Source: Mycolicibacterium duvalii (lineage in GTDB: Bacteria; Actinomycetota; Actinomycetes; Mycobacteriales; Mycobacteriaceae). From it: a DNA stretch of 64,000 nucleotides. Under the pieces are notes generated by a model. It did not search any database and was not told where the DNA came from. It was given only the letters and a program-made list of their open reading frames with translations. The position numbers were made by a program, and so were the translations under genes. The stretch spans positions 2,294,001-2,358,000 of the forward strand of contig NZ_AP022563.1 of NCBI RefSeq assembly GCF_010726645.1. Reading direction: 5' to 3'. Of the stretch, positions 1 to 9,721 are shown piece by piece; position 1 is the first letter of the stretch, and the number at the start of each line of letters is the position of its first letter.

Positions 1-398
1 GCGACGATCTCGTCGGCGAGCTTGGCGTTGCGCTTGACGATCTCGGTGCCCCAGCGGCCGTGGGTGTACTCGCGCATCCGCCACCGCAGCAGCGGCCAGT
101 CGTCGACGGCCATCAATGCGGCCTCGTGCGCCCAGTACTCGACCAGCAGGCGCGGCGATCGTGCCGAATGACTCCACGCGGCACGGTCGAGCAACTCGCG
201 ATCGTAGGGACCGAGCCGACTGAACACCGGCGCGTAGTGTGCGCGCACTGTCACCGAAACCGAGTCCAGTTGCAGCACCTGCAGCCGGGCGATCAACCGT
301 TTCAGATGGCCGCGGGTGACCCCTGCCGCAGGCTTGTTCTCGTGGAAGCCCTGTGCGGCGACCGCGATGCGACGTGCCTGCGCAGCGGTCAGTTTCAC
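1..398 (-). CDS. YcaQ/AlkX-like winged-helix DNA glycosylase family protein (partial, 3' end outside window)
   Basis: The first 132 codons of a minus-strand gene that runs off the left edge. The N-terminus reads [18 protein letters not shown] and residues 43-45 are Q-L-D, which fits the catalytic Q-x-D motif of the HTH_42 (YcaQ/AlkX) family, followed by [10 protein letters not shown]. Further on, [10 protein letters not shown] and LLRWRMREY are typical of the family. Known members unhook DNA interstrand crosslinks or bulky alkyl adducts. The GTG start at 398 overlaps the dfrA stop by 4 bp (GTGA), so it is probably co-transcribed with thyA-dfrA. That would place a DNA repair gene behind the two thymidylate/folate genes. 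Family assignment is firm; the precise substrate is not known. Confidence 0.8.
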   Translation of the reverse strand, partial: MKLTAAQARRIAVAAQGFHENKPAAGVTRGHLKRLIARLQVLQLDSVSVTVRAHYAPVFSRLGPYDRELLDRAAWSHSARSPRLLVEYWAHEAALMAVDDWPLLRWRMREYTHGRWGTEIVKRNAKLADEIV

Positions 399-874
399 GT
401 CCGAACGAGGCTGTAGAACCGGTAGCGCAGCCCCGAGGAGCTGTCGAGCCAGGGCCCTTCCGTGCCGGTCCACGTCTCGTCGAGAGCCGGCGCCATCACA
501 TCGAGGTCCTCGCGGCGGATGTCGATGTCGATCTCGGTGATCTCGCAGCGGCTCGCGATCGGCAGCGCGAGCCCGTAGATCTGCGCGCCGCCGATCACCC
601 ATGCGTCATCCAGGGGCGCGTCCTGCAGATCGGACACCACCTCGGCACCGTCGGCGTGGTAGTCATCCTGCCGGCTGACCACCACGTTGCGGCGTCCGGG
701 CAGCGGCCGCACCGATGCCGGCAACGACTCCCACGTCAGCCGCCCCATGATCACGGTGTGGCCCATCGTGAGTTCCTTGAACCGCGCCAGGTCCTCGGGG
801 AGCCGCCACGGAATCCCCCCGTCCCGGCCGATGACCCCCGATGTCGACTGCGCCCAGATCAATCCCAGGTTCAC
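395..874 (-). CDS. dfrA: Dihydrofolate reductase
   Basis: A 159-residue protein of the usual DHFR length. It reduces dihydrofolate to tetrahydrofolate with NADPH in the cytoplasm and is the trimethoprim target. The N-terminal [20 protein letters not shown] holds the substrate loop, and the catalytic acid is Asp28 in [11 protein letters not shown]. The NADPH-binding segments [13 protein letters not shown] and [13 protein letters not shown] are intact. The start overlaps the thyA stop by 4 bp (ATGA), so the two are translationally coupled. This arrangement regenerates the folate that thymidylate synthase oxidises and matches Rv2764c-Rv2763c in Mtb. Confidence 0.97.
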   Translation of the reverse strand: MNLGLIWAQSTSGVIGRDGGIPWRLPEDLARFKELTMGHTVIMGRLTWESLPASVRPLPGRRNVVVSRQDDYHADGAEVVSDLQDAPLDDAWVIGGAQIYGLALPIASRCEITEIDIDIRREDLDVMAPALDETWTGTEGPWLDSSSGLRYRFYSLVRT

Positions 875-1671
875 ACCGCCACCGGGGCCTTGATCGCCGG
901 GTGCGGATCGTAGTTACGGATCTCCACATCGTCGTAGGTGTAATCGAAAATCGAATCGCGTTGCGCCAGAATCAGTTCCGGATATGGCCGCGGATCGCGC
1001 GACAGCTGCTCGGTGACCTGTTCGACGTGGTTGTCGTAGATGTGGCAGTCCCCCCCGGTCCAGATGAACTCCCCCACGGTCAGACCGGCCTGTGCGGCCA
1101 TCATGTGGGTGAGCAACGCGTAGCTGGCGATGTTGAACGGTACCCCGAGGAACAGGTCGGCGCTGCGCTGGTACAGCTGACAGGACAACCTGCCGCCCGC
1201 GACGTAGAACTGGAAGAACGCGTGACACGGCGGCAGGGCCATCTGCGGAATCTCGCCCACATTCCACGCCGAGACGATGTTGCGCCGGGAGTCCGGGTCG
1301 GTCTTCAGTAGCTCCAGAGCGGCACTGATCTGGTCTATGTGCTCCCCCGCCGGGGTCGGCCACGACCGCCACTGCACGCCGTAGACGGGGCCGAGATCAC
1401 CGGCGGGCGATGCCCATTCGTCCCAGATCGTCACCCCGCGCTCCTGCAGCCACCGGACGTTGGAGTCACCGCGCAGGAACCACAGCAGCTCGTAGATCAC
1501 CGACTTGGTGTGCACCTTCTTGGTCGTGATCAACGGGAAGCCGGCGGAGAGGTCGTAGCGCATCTGATGACCGAACAGACTTCGGGTTCCGGTCCCGGTC
1601 CGGTCGGCCTTCGCGACGCCGGTGTCGAGCACCAGGCGCAGGAGGTCCTCGTAAGGGGTGGCGATCGGCAC
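871..1671 (-). CDS. thyA: Thymidylate synthase
   Basis: A 266-residue ThyA that methylates dUMP to dTMP using methylene-tetrahydrofolate. The nucleophile is Cys149 in [13 protein letters not shown]. The dUMP phosphate-binding arginines lie in DRTGTGTRS and [13 protein letters not shown], and the folate/dUMP segment HIYDNHVEQ is present. The start is GTG at 1671, supported by a TAAGCT hexamer 6 nt upstream, which points to a leaderless transcript carrying thyA-dfrA and the partial repair gene. It is divergent from the dienelactone hydrolase gene. Confidence 0.97.
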   Translation of the reverse strand: MPIATPYEDLLRLVLDTGVAKADRTGTGTRSLFGHQMRYDLSAGFPLITTKKVHTKSVIYELLWFLRGDSNVRWLQERGVTIWDEWASPAGDLGPVYGVQWRSWPTPAGEHIDQISAALELLKTDPDSRRNIVSAWNVGEIPQMALPPCHAFFQFYVAGGRLSCQLYQRSADLFLGVPFNIASYALLTHMMAAQAGLTVGEFIWTGGDCHIYDNHVEQVTEQLSRDPRPYPELILAQRDSIFDYTYDDVEIRNYDPHPAIKAPVAV

Positions 1672-1677
1672 GCGCTC

Positions 1678-1683
1678 AGCTTA
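1678..1683 (-). promoter_or_regulatory. Probable -10 element of the thyA-dfrA operon
   Basis: On the minus strand the hexamer TAAGCT (TANNNT) ends 6 nt before the thyA GTG. This is the spacing expected if transcription starts at the start codon itself. No clear -35 is visible, which is common in mycobacteria. Confidence 0.4.
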
Positions 1684-1713
1684 CGTGCGGCGGGCAGGAG
1701 TAGAACGGAACAC

Positions 1714-2451
1714 ATGCCGACGATCACCGATGCCGTGGCCACCCCTGACGGCTCCTGCCCGGTCAGCCTGCACACACCCGACGGCGAGGGTCCCTGGCCC
1801 GGCGTCGTCATGTATCCGGACGCCGGCGGCGCACGCGAGACGTTCCGCACGATGGCCGACCGACTCGCCGGCCTGGGCTATGCCGTGCTGGTCCCCGACG
1901 TCTACTACCGCGACGGCGACTGGGCGCCGTTCTCGATGGCGACGGTGTTCGGCGACCCGAAGGAGCGTCAGCGGCTGTTCGCGATGATCTCGAAGGTGAC
2001 GCCGGAGTTCATGGCCGCCGACGCCGAGGCGTTGTTCGACTACCTGGCCGCGCGGCCGGAGGTGCGCGGCGAGTCGTTCGGCACGACGGGCTATTGCATG
2101 GGTGGGCGGACGTCGCTGGTCGTGGCCGGTCGGGTCCCGCAGCGGGTGGCGGCAGCGATGTCGTTTCACGGCGGCGGTCTGGTGACCGAGGATGCCGACA
2201 GTCCGCACCTGCTCGCCGAGCAGATTCGCGCTGCGGTGTATGTCGGTGGCGCGCAGGAGGACCGGGCTTTCACCAAGACGGATGCCGAGACGCTGGACAA
2301 GGCGCTCAGCGACGCGGGAGTGCACCACACGATCGAGTGGTATACCGCCCATCACGGATTCGCGGTCCCGGACAACGCGCCCTTCGACGACGCGGCGGCC
2401 GAACGACACTGGGACGCGATGCGCACGTTCTTCGCCGCTCACCTCAGTTAG
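1714..2451 (+). CDS. Dienelactone hydrolase family protein
   Basis: A 245-residue alpha/beta hydrolase of the DLH family, cytoplasmic with no signal peptide. The nucleophile is the Cys in FGTTGYCMGGRTSL (the G-x-C-x-G elbow of dienelactone hydrolases). The acid lies near GAQEDRAFT and the His is in YTAHHGFAVPDNA. The family hydrolyses dienelactones and other lactones or esters; the substrate here is not deducible. The ATG at 1714 is chosen because homology starts at MPTITDAVATPDG, although the frame is open upstream. It is syntenic with Rv2765. Its 3' end overlaps the convergent membrane-protein gene by 4 bp. Confidence 0.9.
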   Translation: MPTITDAVATPDGSCPVSLHTPDGEGPWPGVVMYPDAGGARETFRTMADRLAGLGYAVLVPDVYYRDGDWAPFSMATVFGDPKERQRLFAMISKVTPEFMAADAEALFDYLAARPEVRGESFGTTGYCMGGRTSLVVAGRVPQRVAAAMSFHGGGLVTEDADSPHLLAEQIRAAVYVGGAQEDRAFTKTDAETLDKALSDAGVHHTIEWYTAHHGFAVPDNAPFDDAAAERHWDAMRTFFAAHLS

Positions 2452-2918
2452 CGGGATCGTCGGGCCCGCAGATATCCCGAGAGTCCGCCGGCGATGCCGC
2501 GCGCCGCGTAGACGCCCGCGAGCACCGACAACATGATCATCACGATGAACATCACCAGCCAGTTGGTCCGGTCATGGTCGACGTTCCACCACACGATGGT
2601 GAACAGGATCGCGCACAGGAACACCACCACGTCGCGCCAGTTGCCGCGGTAGGACATGGCCAGCTCGCGCAGTTCCCGGTTCTTGTCGATGCCGGCGATC
2701 AGGCCGTCAATGCGCAGGTCGATGACGCGCTGCAGCTCGGCACGGCGCGCGACCTGATCTTCGGGTAGGCGTTGCAGCAGGTCCATGTCCTTGGCGATGG
2801 TGCCGCGGATGTCGGGGCCCCGCAGGTTTCCCGCCGCCAATCCCAACAGCGCACCTCCGGCGACCGGCGCACCGGCGAGGGCGATTTCGGCGATACCAGG
2901 CATGGGGTCCTCCGTCAT
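2448..2918 (-). CDS. Small membrane protein, unknown function
   Basis: A 156-residue protein that I do not recognise beyond mycobacterial conservation. It has a short Gly/Ala-rich hydrophobic N-terminus (about residues 8-28), a charged middle with Arg/Glu-rich helices (about 40-88), and two membrane segments near VVVFLCAILFTIVWW and WLVMFIVMIMLSVLAGVYAA. The C-terminus is basic (RARRSR). ATG 2918 overlaps the stop of the upstream nitroreductase gene (ATGA), making it the last gene of the dapB-led operon. An in-frame ATG at 2903 is an alternative start. Confidence 0.75.
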   Translation of the reverse strand: MTEDPMPGIAEIALAGAPVAGGALLGLAAGNLRGPDIRGTIAKDMDLLQRLPEDQVARRAELQRVIDLRIDGLIAGIDKNRELRELAMSYRGNWRDVVVFLCAILFTIVWWNVDHDRTNWLVMFIVMIMLSVLAGVYAARGIAGGLSGYLRARRSR

Positions 2919-3433
2919 CCATCAGGGTTGCGGCCAGGGTGCCGCCGTCGCAGCACCGGGGTCAAGACGATCACCGGAATCTCCCGGGAGGTCCGCTTCT
3001 GATAGTCCGTGAAGTACGGGTACATCTGCACCAGCCGGCGCCATAGCTCCGGGCGTTCGGCCGCATCCGCCTGGGCGGCTTCGACGTGAAATGTCGACTT
3101 CTGGACCTGCACCTCGGCAAACGGGTTGGCCCGCAGGTTCAGCCACCAGTCGGGATCGGTGTCACTTCCGGAGTACGCTGCAGCGACCACGAAGCGGTCG
3201 CCATCCTTGATGTAGATGACCGGCACCGTCCGGCGTCTCCCGGTCCTTCGTCCCACGACGCCCAACAGCATCGTGGGATATTTCCGGTTCTGTGCCCTCC
3301 CCCCGGTCCACCGGTATACCGCCGAGTGCAGGGCGCTCAGAGTGCGAGTGACCCGGCGCATCGACGGGCGGCGCAGGATGTCGCTCGCGGCATTGAAGAG
3401 CCGCGAAGTGCGGGGCTCTTCAGCGGCACTCAC
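2915..3433 (-). CDS. Deazaflavin (F420)-dependent nitroreductase family protein
   Basis: A 172-residue protein of the Ddn/DUF385 split-barrel family (PF04075). The core reads LLGVVGRRTGRRRTVPVIYIKDGDRFVVAA, then SGSDTDPDWWLNLRANPFAEVQV and WRRLVQMYPYFTDYQKRTSREIPVIVL; the last block (Y..Y..Y) is characteristic of members that bind coenzyme F420. Known members reduce quinones or nitro compounds with F420H2. GTG 3433 is chosen because it overlaps the upstream stop (GTGA); the longer open frame is Arg-rich shadow. Part of a run of 4-bp overlapped genes from dapB downward. Confidence 0.88.
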   Translation of the reverse strand: MSAAEEPRTSRLFNAASDILRRPSMRRVTRTLSALHSAVYRWTGGRAQNRKYPTMLLGVVGRRTGRRRTVPVIYIKDGDRFVVAAAYSGSDTDPDWWLNLRANPFAEVQVQKSTFHVEAAQADAAERPELWRRLVQMYPYFTDYQKRTSREIPVIVLTPVLRRRHPGRNPDG

Positions 3434-3887
3434 GGGTCGCCCATGAGGGTCGCGGCGACGGTCGCACCGAGGTTCCAGCACGTCTCGAGGTCGGCTGCCG
3501 TCGGCTTGCCCGAGACGATCGCGGTCTCGGCGACCCGCCCCCAACCCAATCCGGTGGTGATGGCGTCGAGGGCGCGCTCTGCCCCCTCGGCGCCCTCGTT
3601 GCCGTGCAGGTACGCGCCGAAGGGCCGGCCTCGGGTGGTGTCGAGAAGCTGGTAATACGACTGGTCGAAGGCGTGCTTGAGAGCCCCGGAGATGTAGCCG
3701 AGGTTGACCGGCGTGCCCAGGATGAAGCCGTCGGCACTCAACATGTCGACCGGCGACACCGTCAGGGCCGGCCGCCGCACCACCTCGACGCCTTCGATGT
3801 CCGGGTCGGTCGCCCCGGCCACGACCGCCTCGAGCATCTCCTGGCAGTGCGGTGACGGCGTGTGGTGCACGATCAGCAGGGTCTTGC

Positions 3888-3891
<4 letters not shown>
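3430..3891 (-). CDS. Flavodoxin-like NAD(P)H-dependent oxidoreductase
   Basis: A 153-residue protein with a flavodoxin fold. The first strand and phosphate loop read LLIVHHTPSPHCQEML, and the middle has DGFILGTPVNLGYISGALKHAFD, typical of FMN-binding flavodoxin/NAD(P)H:quinone oxidoreductase relatives. It is syntenic with Rv2771c. The role is probably FMN-dependent electron transfer; the partner is unknown. ATG 3891 overlaps the upstream TPR-like membrane protein stop by 4 bp, and its own stop overlaps the nitroreductase start. Two flavin/deazaflavin redox proteins thus sit side by side behind dapB. Confidence 0.85.
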
Positions 3892-5101
<1,210 letters not shown>

Positions 5102-5133
5102 ACGGTCGCGCGCAGCCGATTTCTGTCGGTGGT

Positions 5134-5149
5134 TCGAACTAGTGTTCTA
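5134..5149 (+). promoter_or_regulatory. Candidate LexA (SOS) box overlapping a leaderless promoter
   Basis: TCGAAC-TAGT-GTTCTA matches the mycobacterial SOS box TCGAAC-N4-GTTCGA at 11 of 12 fixed positions. The spacer starts a TAGTGT -10 hexamer (5140-5145) placed exactly 7 nt before the DUF222/HNH ATG at 5153. LexA bound here would cover the -10. 13E12/DUF222 genes are among those reported to carry SOS boxes in Mtb. Confidence 0.7.
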
Positions 5150-5152
5150 GTC

Positions 5153-6610
5153 ATGGATGTGGTGTCGGAGGCACTGGGGGTGATGGCCGAGCAGCTGGCC
5201 GTGTTGGGGAAGGCTGCCGATGAGCTCTCGCACCGGAATCTGGTCGATCTGTTGAGTGAGCTGACCACGCTGCTGCGCGCAGTGCCGGCACTCGAGCATC
5301 AGATCCTGGCGCGGCTGACCGCGGAAACCGAACCCTTCCGGCTCGGCGAGAAATCCTGGAAACGGGTGCTGACCACGGCGTTGCGGGTCAGCAGCGCCGC
5401 GGCGCAGCGGCGGCTGGACCGGGCCGCGGCGCTGGGGCCGCGGCGGGCTTTGACCGGGCAGCCGCTACCACCGTTGTGGGAGGCCACCGCTTCTGCCCAG
5501 GCTGCGGGTTCCCTCGATGAGGAGCATGTCGCGGTGATCGCGAAGTTCCACAAGAAGCTGCCTGCCCATGTAGACGCGGGCACCCGTGCGGAGGCGGACC
5601 GGCATCTCGCCGCCGTGGGTGCGGGTCTGGATCCGGAGAACCTGGCCGAGGCCGCCGCGATGCTGCTGGTGATGATCGACCCCGACGGCGCCGAACCCTC
5701 TGAAGAGGAGATCGCCCGCCGGTGCGGTATCCGAATCGGTAAACAGCGCGCCGACGGCACCGCCACGATCTCGGGCACCCTCTCACCGGAAGCCCTGGCG
5801 ATCTGGGAAGTGATCTTCGCCAAAGAAGCCGCCCCCGGCGCCAACCTGCCCGGCGCCCAGGACCCACCCGTGGACCCGCCCGAGACCGCCGGCGGCGAAG
5901 CCGGCGACGGGGCGCCCGAGACGGACGGCGACGACCCGGTGGAGCCGACCGCCGAGTGGCCCGCTCGACCGCCCGCTCCGGCGAAGGTCCGTGATTCCCG
6001 GACTCAGGCCCAACGCAACCACGACGCCTTCACAACGGTGGGGCGGCGAGCGCTGGAGTCTGGACAGTTGGGCACCCACAACGGGCTTCCGGTCACAGTC
6101 ATCGTCTCGACGACGTTGCAGGAGTTGGAGAAAGGCGCCGGGGTCGCGGTCACCGGCGGGGGCAGCCTGCTGCCGATGCGTGATCTGATCCGGATGGCCG
6201 CCCCAGCTCATCACTACCTGTATGTGTATGACCAGCACACCGGGCAAAGCCTCTACCTCGGGCGCTCCAAACGGCTGGCCAACACCGCCCAGCGGATCGT
6301 GCTGCACGCCCGCGACCGTGGCTGTACCCGCCCCGGATGCAGCGCCCCGGGCTACTGGTGTCAAGCCCACCACACCAACGACTTCGCCCGCGGCGGCCAC
6401 ACCGACGTCGACGACCTGACCCTGGCCTGCCCGTCAGATCACCGCATGCTCGACCACACCGACTGGCGGACAGCCAAAAACACCAGGAACCAAACCGAAT
6501 GGCACCCGCCACCCGACCTCGACAAAGGCCGACACCGCGTCAACGGCTACCACCACCCTGAGCGCTACCTGCTCGCCGAAGATGGGGACGACGCGCCGCA
6601 ATCGGGATAG
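5153..6610 (+). CDS. DUF222 / 13E12-family HNH endonuclease-like protein
   Basis: A 485-residue protein. The N-terminal two thirds is the helical DUF222 region, including EHVAVIAKFHKKLP and EADRHLAAVGAGLDPENL. An acidic Pro-rich linker (about residues 225-275) follows, then an HNH nuclease fold: RDRGCTRPGCSAPGYWCQAHH and DDLTLACPSDHRMLDH, with paired Cys and His ligands. This is the 13E12 repeat family, multicopy in mycobacteria. Its cellular role is unsettled, but nuclease residues look intact. ATG 5153 lies 4 bp after a candidate SOS box with no Shine-Dalgarno, consistent with a leaderless, DNA-damage-induced gene. Confidence 0.9.
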   Translation: MDVVSEALGVMAEQLAVLGKAADELSHRNLVDLLSELTTLLRAVPALEHQILARLTAETEPFRLGEKSWKRVLTTALRVSSAAAQRRLDRAAALGPRRALTGQPLPPLWEATASAQAAGSLDEEHVAVIAKFHKKLPAHVDAGTRAEADRHLAAVGAGLDPENLAEAAAMLLVMIDPDGAEPSEEEIARRCGIRIGKQRADGTATISGTLSPEALAIWEVIFAKEAAPGANLPGAQDPPVDPPETAGGEAGDGAPETDGDDPVEPTAEWPARPPAPAKVRDSRTQAQRNHDAFTTVGRRALESGQLGTHNGLPVTVIVSTTLQELEKGAGVAVTGGGSLLPMRDLIRMAAPAHHYLYVYDQHTGQSLYLGRSKRLANTAQRIVLHARDRGCTRPGCSAPGYWCQAHHTNDFARGGHTDVDDLTLACPSDHRMLDHTDWRTAKNTRNQTEWHPPPDLDKGRHRVNGYHHPERYLLAEDGDDAPQSG

Positions 6611-6619
6611 CCTGGGACG

Positions 6620-7006
6620 ATGAGCAGCAGCGCGTTTCGGGCAACGTCATTGGCCGCCCTGGCGGCCGGCGCGCTGCTGAACGCGACGTTGACCGCGACC
6701 CCGGTCGCGGCCGCTCCGGCCTATGGCAGCAACGGGGTGTTCGGCGTGACGACGCAGCCGCGCGAGGGCTGGGCGACGACGTTCATCGCACCGGGCCGTT
6801 ATCGCGTCGACCAGTCACCGAGCATGCAGCCGTATCAGAGTCCGCCGGGGTTCTGGCTGCGCTGCCGCGAGTTCCCCTGCGCCGGAACATCGCCGGGCAA
6901 CATCATCGCCACCGGCGCGGCGGTGCGCAACGCGCCGACGTTCGTCGACATCCTGCCCAGCGACGTCGCTGTCGCCCTGCACAACGTCACCCTCACCCCC
7001 GCCTGA
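6620..7006 (+). CDS. Small secreted protein, unknown function
   Basis: A 128-residue protein with a Sec-type signal peptide (hydrophobic residues 7-27, AAAAP-type cleavage near residue 32) and a mature domain rich in Gly, Pro and aromatic residues. Two cysteines (LRCREFPCAG) may form a disulfide. ATG 6620 lies 9 nt after the DUF222 stop, so it may be co-transcribed from the SOS-type promoter. The family looks mycobacterium-specific; no function can be assigned. It ends 1 nt before the convergent aldR stop. Confidence 0.75.
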   Translation: MSSSAFRATSLAALAAGALLNATLTATPVAAAPAYGSNGVFGVTTQPREGWATTFIAPGRYRVDQSPSMQPYQSPPGFWLRCREFPCAGTSPGNIIATGAAVRNAPTFVDILPSDVAVALHNVTLTPA

Positions 7007-7007
7007 C

Positions 7008-7523
7008 TCACAGCGGTGACGCGCCGCGCAGATGCTCGAAGATCAGCGACGTCTGCGTGCCGGCGACGTCGGAGTCGGCGTTGAGGTTGTCGACCACGAA
7101 CCTGCGCAGATCTTCGGTGTCGCGTGCGGCCACATGCAGCAGGAAGTCGTCGGCGCCGGCGAGGAAGTAGACATCCATCACCTGAGGCTTGCGCCGGATC
7201 TGCTGGATGAAGTCGCGGATGCGACCGCGCGCGTTGGACTGCAGGCTGACCGAGATCATCGCTTCGAGGGTCAGCCCGATCGCCGACGGATCGATGTCGG
7301 TGTAGAAGCCCCTGATGACCCCGCCGTCCTGAAGGCGACGGACCCTGGCGTGACACGTCGACGGCGCAATCCCGACCATCTGCGCCAACGCGTTGTTGGG
7401 TAGCCGGGCGTCGGAATGAAGCGCAGCGAGGATGCGCCGGTCGACATCGTCGAGTGCAACCGGTCGAACATCCTTCGGCGAACCCGCGCGAGCGATGGCC
7501 TGTGCCGATGATCCTGCGTCCAC
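7008..7523 (-). CDS. aldR: Lrp/AsnC-family regulator, AldR type
   Basis: A 171-residue regulator. The N-terminal winged HTH (DDVDRRILAALHSDARLPNNALAQMVGIAPSTCHARVRRL, about residues 24-64) is followed by a RAM ligand-binding domain (about 85-165). It is divergent from alanine dehydrogenase, as in Mtb Rv2779c-Rv2780, where AldR controls ald in response to alanine. The GTG at 7523 gives a 23-residue N-terminal tail before the HTH; a shorter start is possible. Confidence 0.92.
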   Translation of the reverse strand: MDAGSSAQAIARAGSPKDVRPVALDDVDRRILAALHSDARLPNNALAQMVGIAPSTCHARVRRLQDGGVIRGFYTDIDPSAIGLTLEAMISVSLQSNARGRIRDFIQQIRRKPQVMDVYFLAGADDFLLHVAARDTEDLRRFVVDNLNADSDVAGTQTSLIFEHLRGASPL

Positions 7524-7620
7524 AACGGCACAATAAACGAATATTCGCCGTTTCTATTGCCGAATGATTGATATTTCTTCAGAATTTTATGCAAACAGGA
7601 AATTTTCTCCAGGAGACATC
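7524..7620. promoter_or_regulatory. aldR-ald intergenic control region
   Basis: A 97-bp A+T-rich gap in a GC-rich genome. It holds a perfect 10-bp palindrome CGAATATTCG (7538-7547) and several imperfect AT-rich inverted repeats up to GAAATTTTC (about 7608), as expected for several octamer-type Lrp/AldR boxes. AGGAG (7611-7615) is a good ribosome site for ald at 7621. Box number and order are inferred. Confidence 0.55.
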
Positions 7621-8736
7621 ATGCGCGTCGGGATCCCGACCGAAATCAAGAACAACGAGTACCGCGTCGCCCTCACGCCCTCGGGGGTGGCCGAACTCGT
7701 CCGGCGGGGCCATGACGTCCTCGTCCAGTCCGGCGCCGGGGACGGCTCGTCGATCTCGGATGCCGACTTCAAACGCGCCGGCGCCCAGCTCATCGACACG
7801 GCCGAAAAAGTCTGGGCCGAAGCCGACCTACTGCTGAAGGTCAAAGAGCCCATCGAGGCGGAGTATTCGCACCTGCGCGCTGGCCAGACGCTGTTCACCT
7901 ACCTGCATCTGGCGGCCTCCAGGGCATGCACCGACGCGCTGCTGGCCTCCCGCACCACGGCCATCGCGTACGAAACCGTGCAGGACGCCGACGGGTCGCT
8001 GCCCCTGCTGGCTCCGATGAGCGAGGTGGCCGGACGACTGGCCGCCCAGGTCGGGGCCTACCATCTGATGCGCAACGAGGGTGGCCGTGGCGTCCTGATG
8101 GGCGGCGTTCCCGGCGTCGCACCGGCCGAGGTCGTCGTCATCGGGGGCGGTACCGCCGGTTACAACGCCGCTCGGGTGGCTGCCGGAATGGGCTCGCATG
8201 TCACGGTTTTCGATGTCAGCATCCCCAAGATGCGCGACATCGACGCGGAGTTCGGCGGTCGGATCGAAACCCGCTATTCCTCGGCTCTGGACCTCGAGGA
8301 CGCGGTCAAGTCGGCCGACCTCGTGATCGGCGCGGTCTTGGTGCCCGGGGCCAAAGCCCCCACCCTGGTATCGAATTCGACGGTGGCACACATGCATTCC
8401 GGTGCCGTGCTGGTGGACATCGCGATCGATCAGGGCGGCTGCTTCGAAGACTCACGACCCACCACCCACGACGAGCCGACCTACCTGGTGCACGACACCG
8501 TCTTCTACTGCGTGGCCAACATGCCGGGAGCGGTCCCGCGCACGTCGACCTTCGCACTGACCAACGCGACGTTGCCCTACGTGCTCGAGCTCGCCGACAA
8601 GGGCTGGCGGCAGGCCTGCCGCACCAACAACACGCTGGCGCACGGATTGTCCACCCACGAGGGCGCCTTGCTGTCCCACGAGGTGGCCCGCGATCTCGAT
8701 CTTCCGTTCACCGATCCCGCCGACGTGCTGGCTTAG
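7621..8736 (+). CDS. ald: L-alanine dehydrogenase
   Basis: A 371-residue enzyme (Rv2780 is the same length) that reversibly deaminates alanine to pyruvate and ammonia with NAD. Starts MRVGIPTEIKNNEYRVALTP. The pyruvate-site residues Lys and His fall in LLLKVKEP and YLHLAAS. The NAD Rossmann loop is VVIGGGTAGYNAARVAAGMG, and the Asp in DIAIDQGGC is conserved. ATG 7621 is preceded by AGGAG; an in-frame ATG at 7564 sits in the operator region. Probably activated by AldR with alanine. Confidence 0.97.
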   Translation: MRVGIPTEIKNNEYRVALTPSGVAELVRRGHDVLVQSGAGDGSSISDADFKRAGAQLIDTAEKVWAEADLLLKVKEPIEAEYSHLRAGQTLFTYLHLAASRACTDALLASRTTAIAYETVQDADGSLPLLAPMSEVAGRLAAQVGAYHLMRNEGGRGVLMGGVPGVAPAEVVVIGGGTAGYNAARVAAGMGSHVTVFDVSIPKMRDIDAEFGGRIETRYSSALDLEDAVKSADLVIGAVLVPGAKAPTLVSNSTVAHMHSGAVLVDIAIDQGGCFEDSRPTTHDEPTYLVHDTVFYCVANMPGAVPRTSTFALTNATLPYVLELADKGWRQACRTNNTLAHGLSTHEGALLSHEVARDLDLPFTDPADVLA

Positions 8737-8739
8737 CGG

Positions 8740-9117
8740 TCAGTCGAGAATGTCGCCGTCGAGGTAGAACCAGCGGCCGGCGCGGCGGGCGAAGCGGGAG
8801 CGCTCGTGCAGCACCCCGTGCCGGTGATGCGCCAGGAACTCGACTTCGCCGACGTCGTCGTCGATCCCACCGGCTGCGATGTCGACGATCTGCAGCCGTG
8901 TCCAAGTCACCGAGATGTCGTCGTCGACGTCGGAAGGCCGCGTGCGCGGATGCCAGGTCCGCCACACATAGGTGGCGTCGCCCGCCACGTACGCGCTGTA
9001 CCGCGACCGCATCAGCTGCTCGGCGGTGTCGGCCTGACGTTCACCGAGGTGCAACGGCTGACAACAGCTGCCGTAGTCGGCCGTGCTTCCGCACGGGCAG
9101 GGTCGGTCGGGGCGCAC
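8740..9117 (-). CDS. YchJ-like (UPF0225) SEC-C motif protein
   Basis: A protein of about 125 residues. It starts with a zinc-binding SEC-C-like motif (RPCPCGSTADYGSCCQPLH) followed by the YchJ/NTF2-like body: AEQLMRSRYSAYVAGDATYVWRTWHPRTRP, then EVEFLAHHR and a final WFYLDGDI. The zinc motif is common in this family; biochemical role unknown. GTG 9117 is taken as start, with GTG 9135 (VRQTAG) as an alternative. It is convergent with ald, with 3 nt between the stops. Confidence 0.85.
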   Translation of the reverse strand: MRPDRPCPCGSTADYGSCCQPLHLGERQADTAEQLMRSRYSAYVAGDATYVWRTWHPRTRPSDVDDDISVTWTRLQIVDIAAGGIDDDVGEVEFLAHHRHGVLHERSRFARRAGRWFYLDGDILD

Positions 9118-9160
9118 ACCGGCAGTCTGCCTCACCGCGGTGCGGACGTAGCCTCGTGGG

Positions 9161-9721
9161 ATGGGCCTCCTCGCCGACGTGCTTGCCGATGCGCCGACCA
9201 CCACCACCGACGCCGTGGCGTTGTTCGACTCGCTGCCCGCGGTCGGCACCGGTGCGATGATCGGCACCTGGCATGGTGCCGAGGTGCCGACCGGTCATCG
9301 ACTCGACGGGATGCTGGCCGCCAGCGGCTGGTGGGGTAAGCAGTTCGTCGACGGCGAACACGTCCATCCCCTGCTGTTCCCGACCGCGGACGGTCGCGCC
9401 CTGTGGCCGCTGAACCCGGCGCTGGCCTTCGCCGGCCTGGATCTGATGACCCGGCTGCCCGTGCTCCAACGCATCCGCTTCGCCCGGATGATCACCGTGC
9501 TGCGCCCGGTCCTGCAGGCCCGCGGCCCGAAAGCCCGGCTGCGCACCACCCGCTATCGCGGGGTGGACACCGCGACCATGGTTTACGACCAGCTGCCCGT
9601 CAATGACGTGTTCCGGCGTGTCGACGACGACACCGTGCTCGGTGCGATGGACATGCGCGGCTTCAGCAGCTCACCGTATTTCTTTGTGCTGCATCGAGAT
9701 CACTCACTGCCGGTGGTCTAG
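9161..9721 (+). CDS. DUF4334 / GXWXG-domain protein
   Basis: A 186-residue cytoplasmic protein. The N-terminal half carries the GXWXG motif ([20 protein letters not shown]) and the C-terminal half matches DUF4334 ([35 protein letters not shown]). Function is not established. Its last 18 bp overlap the 3' end of the convergent beta-lactamase gene. Confidence 0.82.
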   Translation: MGLLADVLADAPTTTTDAVALFDSLPAVGTGAMIGTWHGAEVPTGHRLDGMLAASGWWGKQFVDGEHVHPLLFPTADGRALWPLNPALAFAGLDLMTRLPVLQRIRFARMITVLRPVLQARGPKARLRTTRYRGVDTATMVYDQLPVNDVFRRVDDDTVLGAMDMRGFSSSPYFFVLHRDHSLPVV

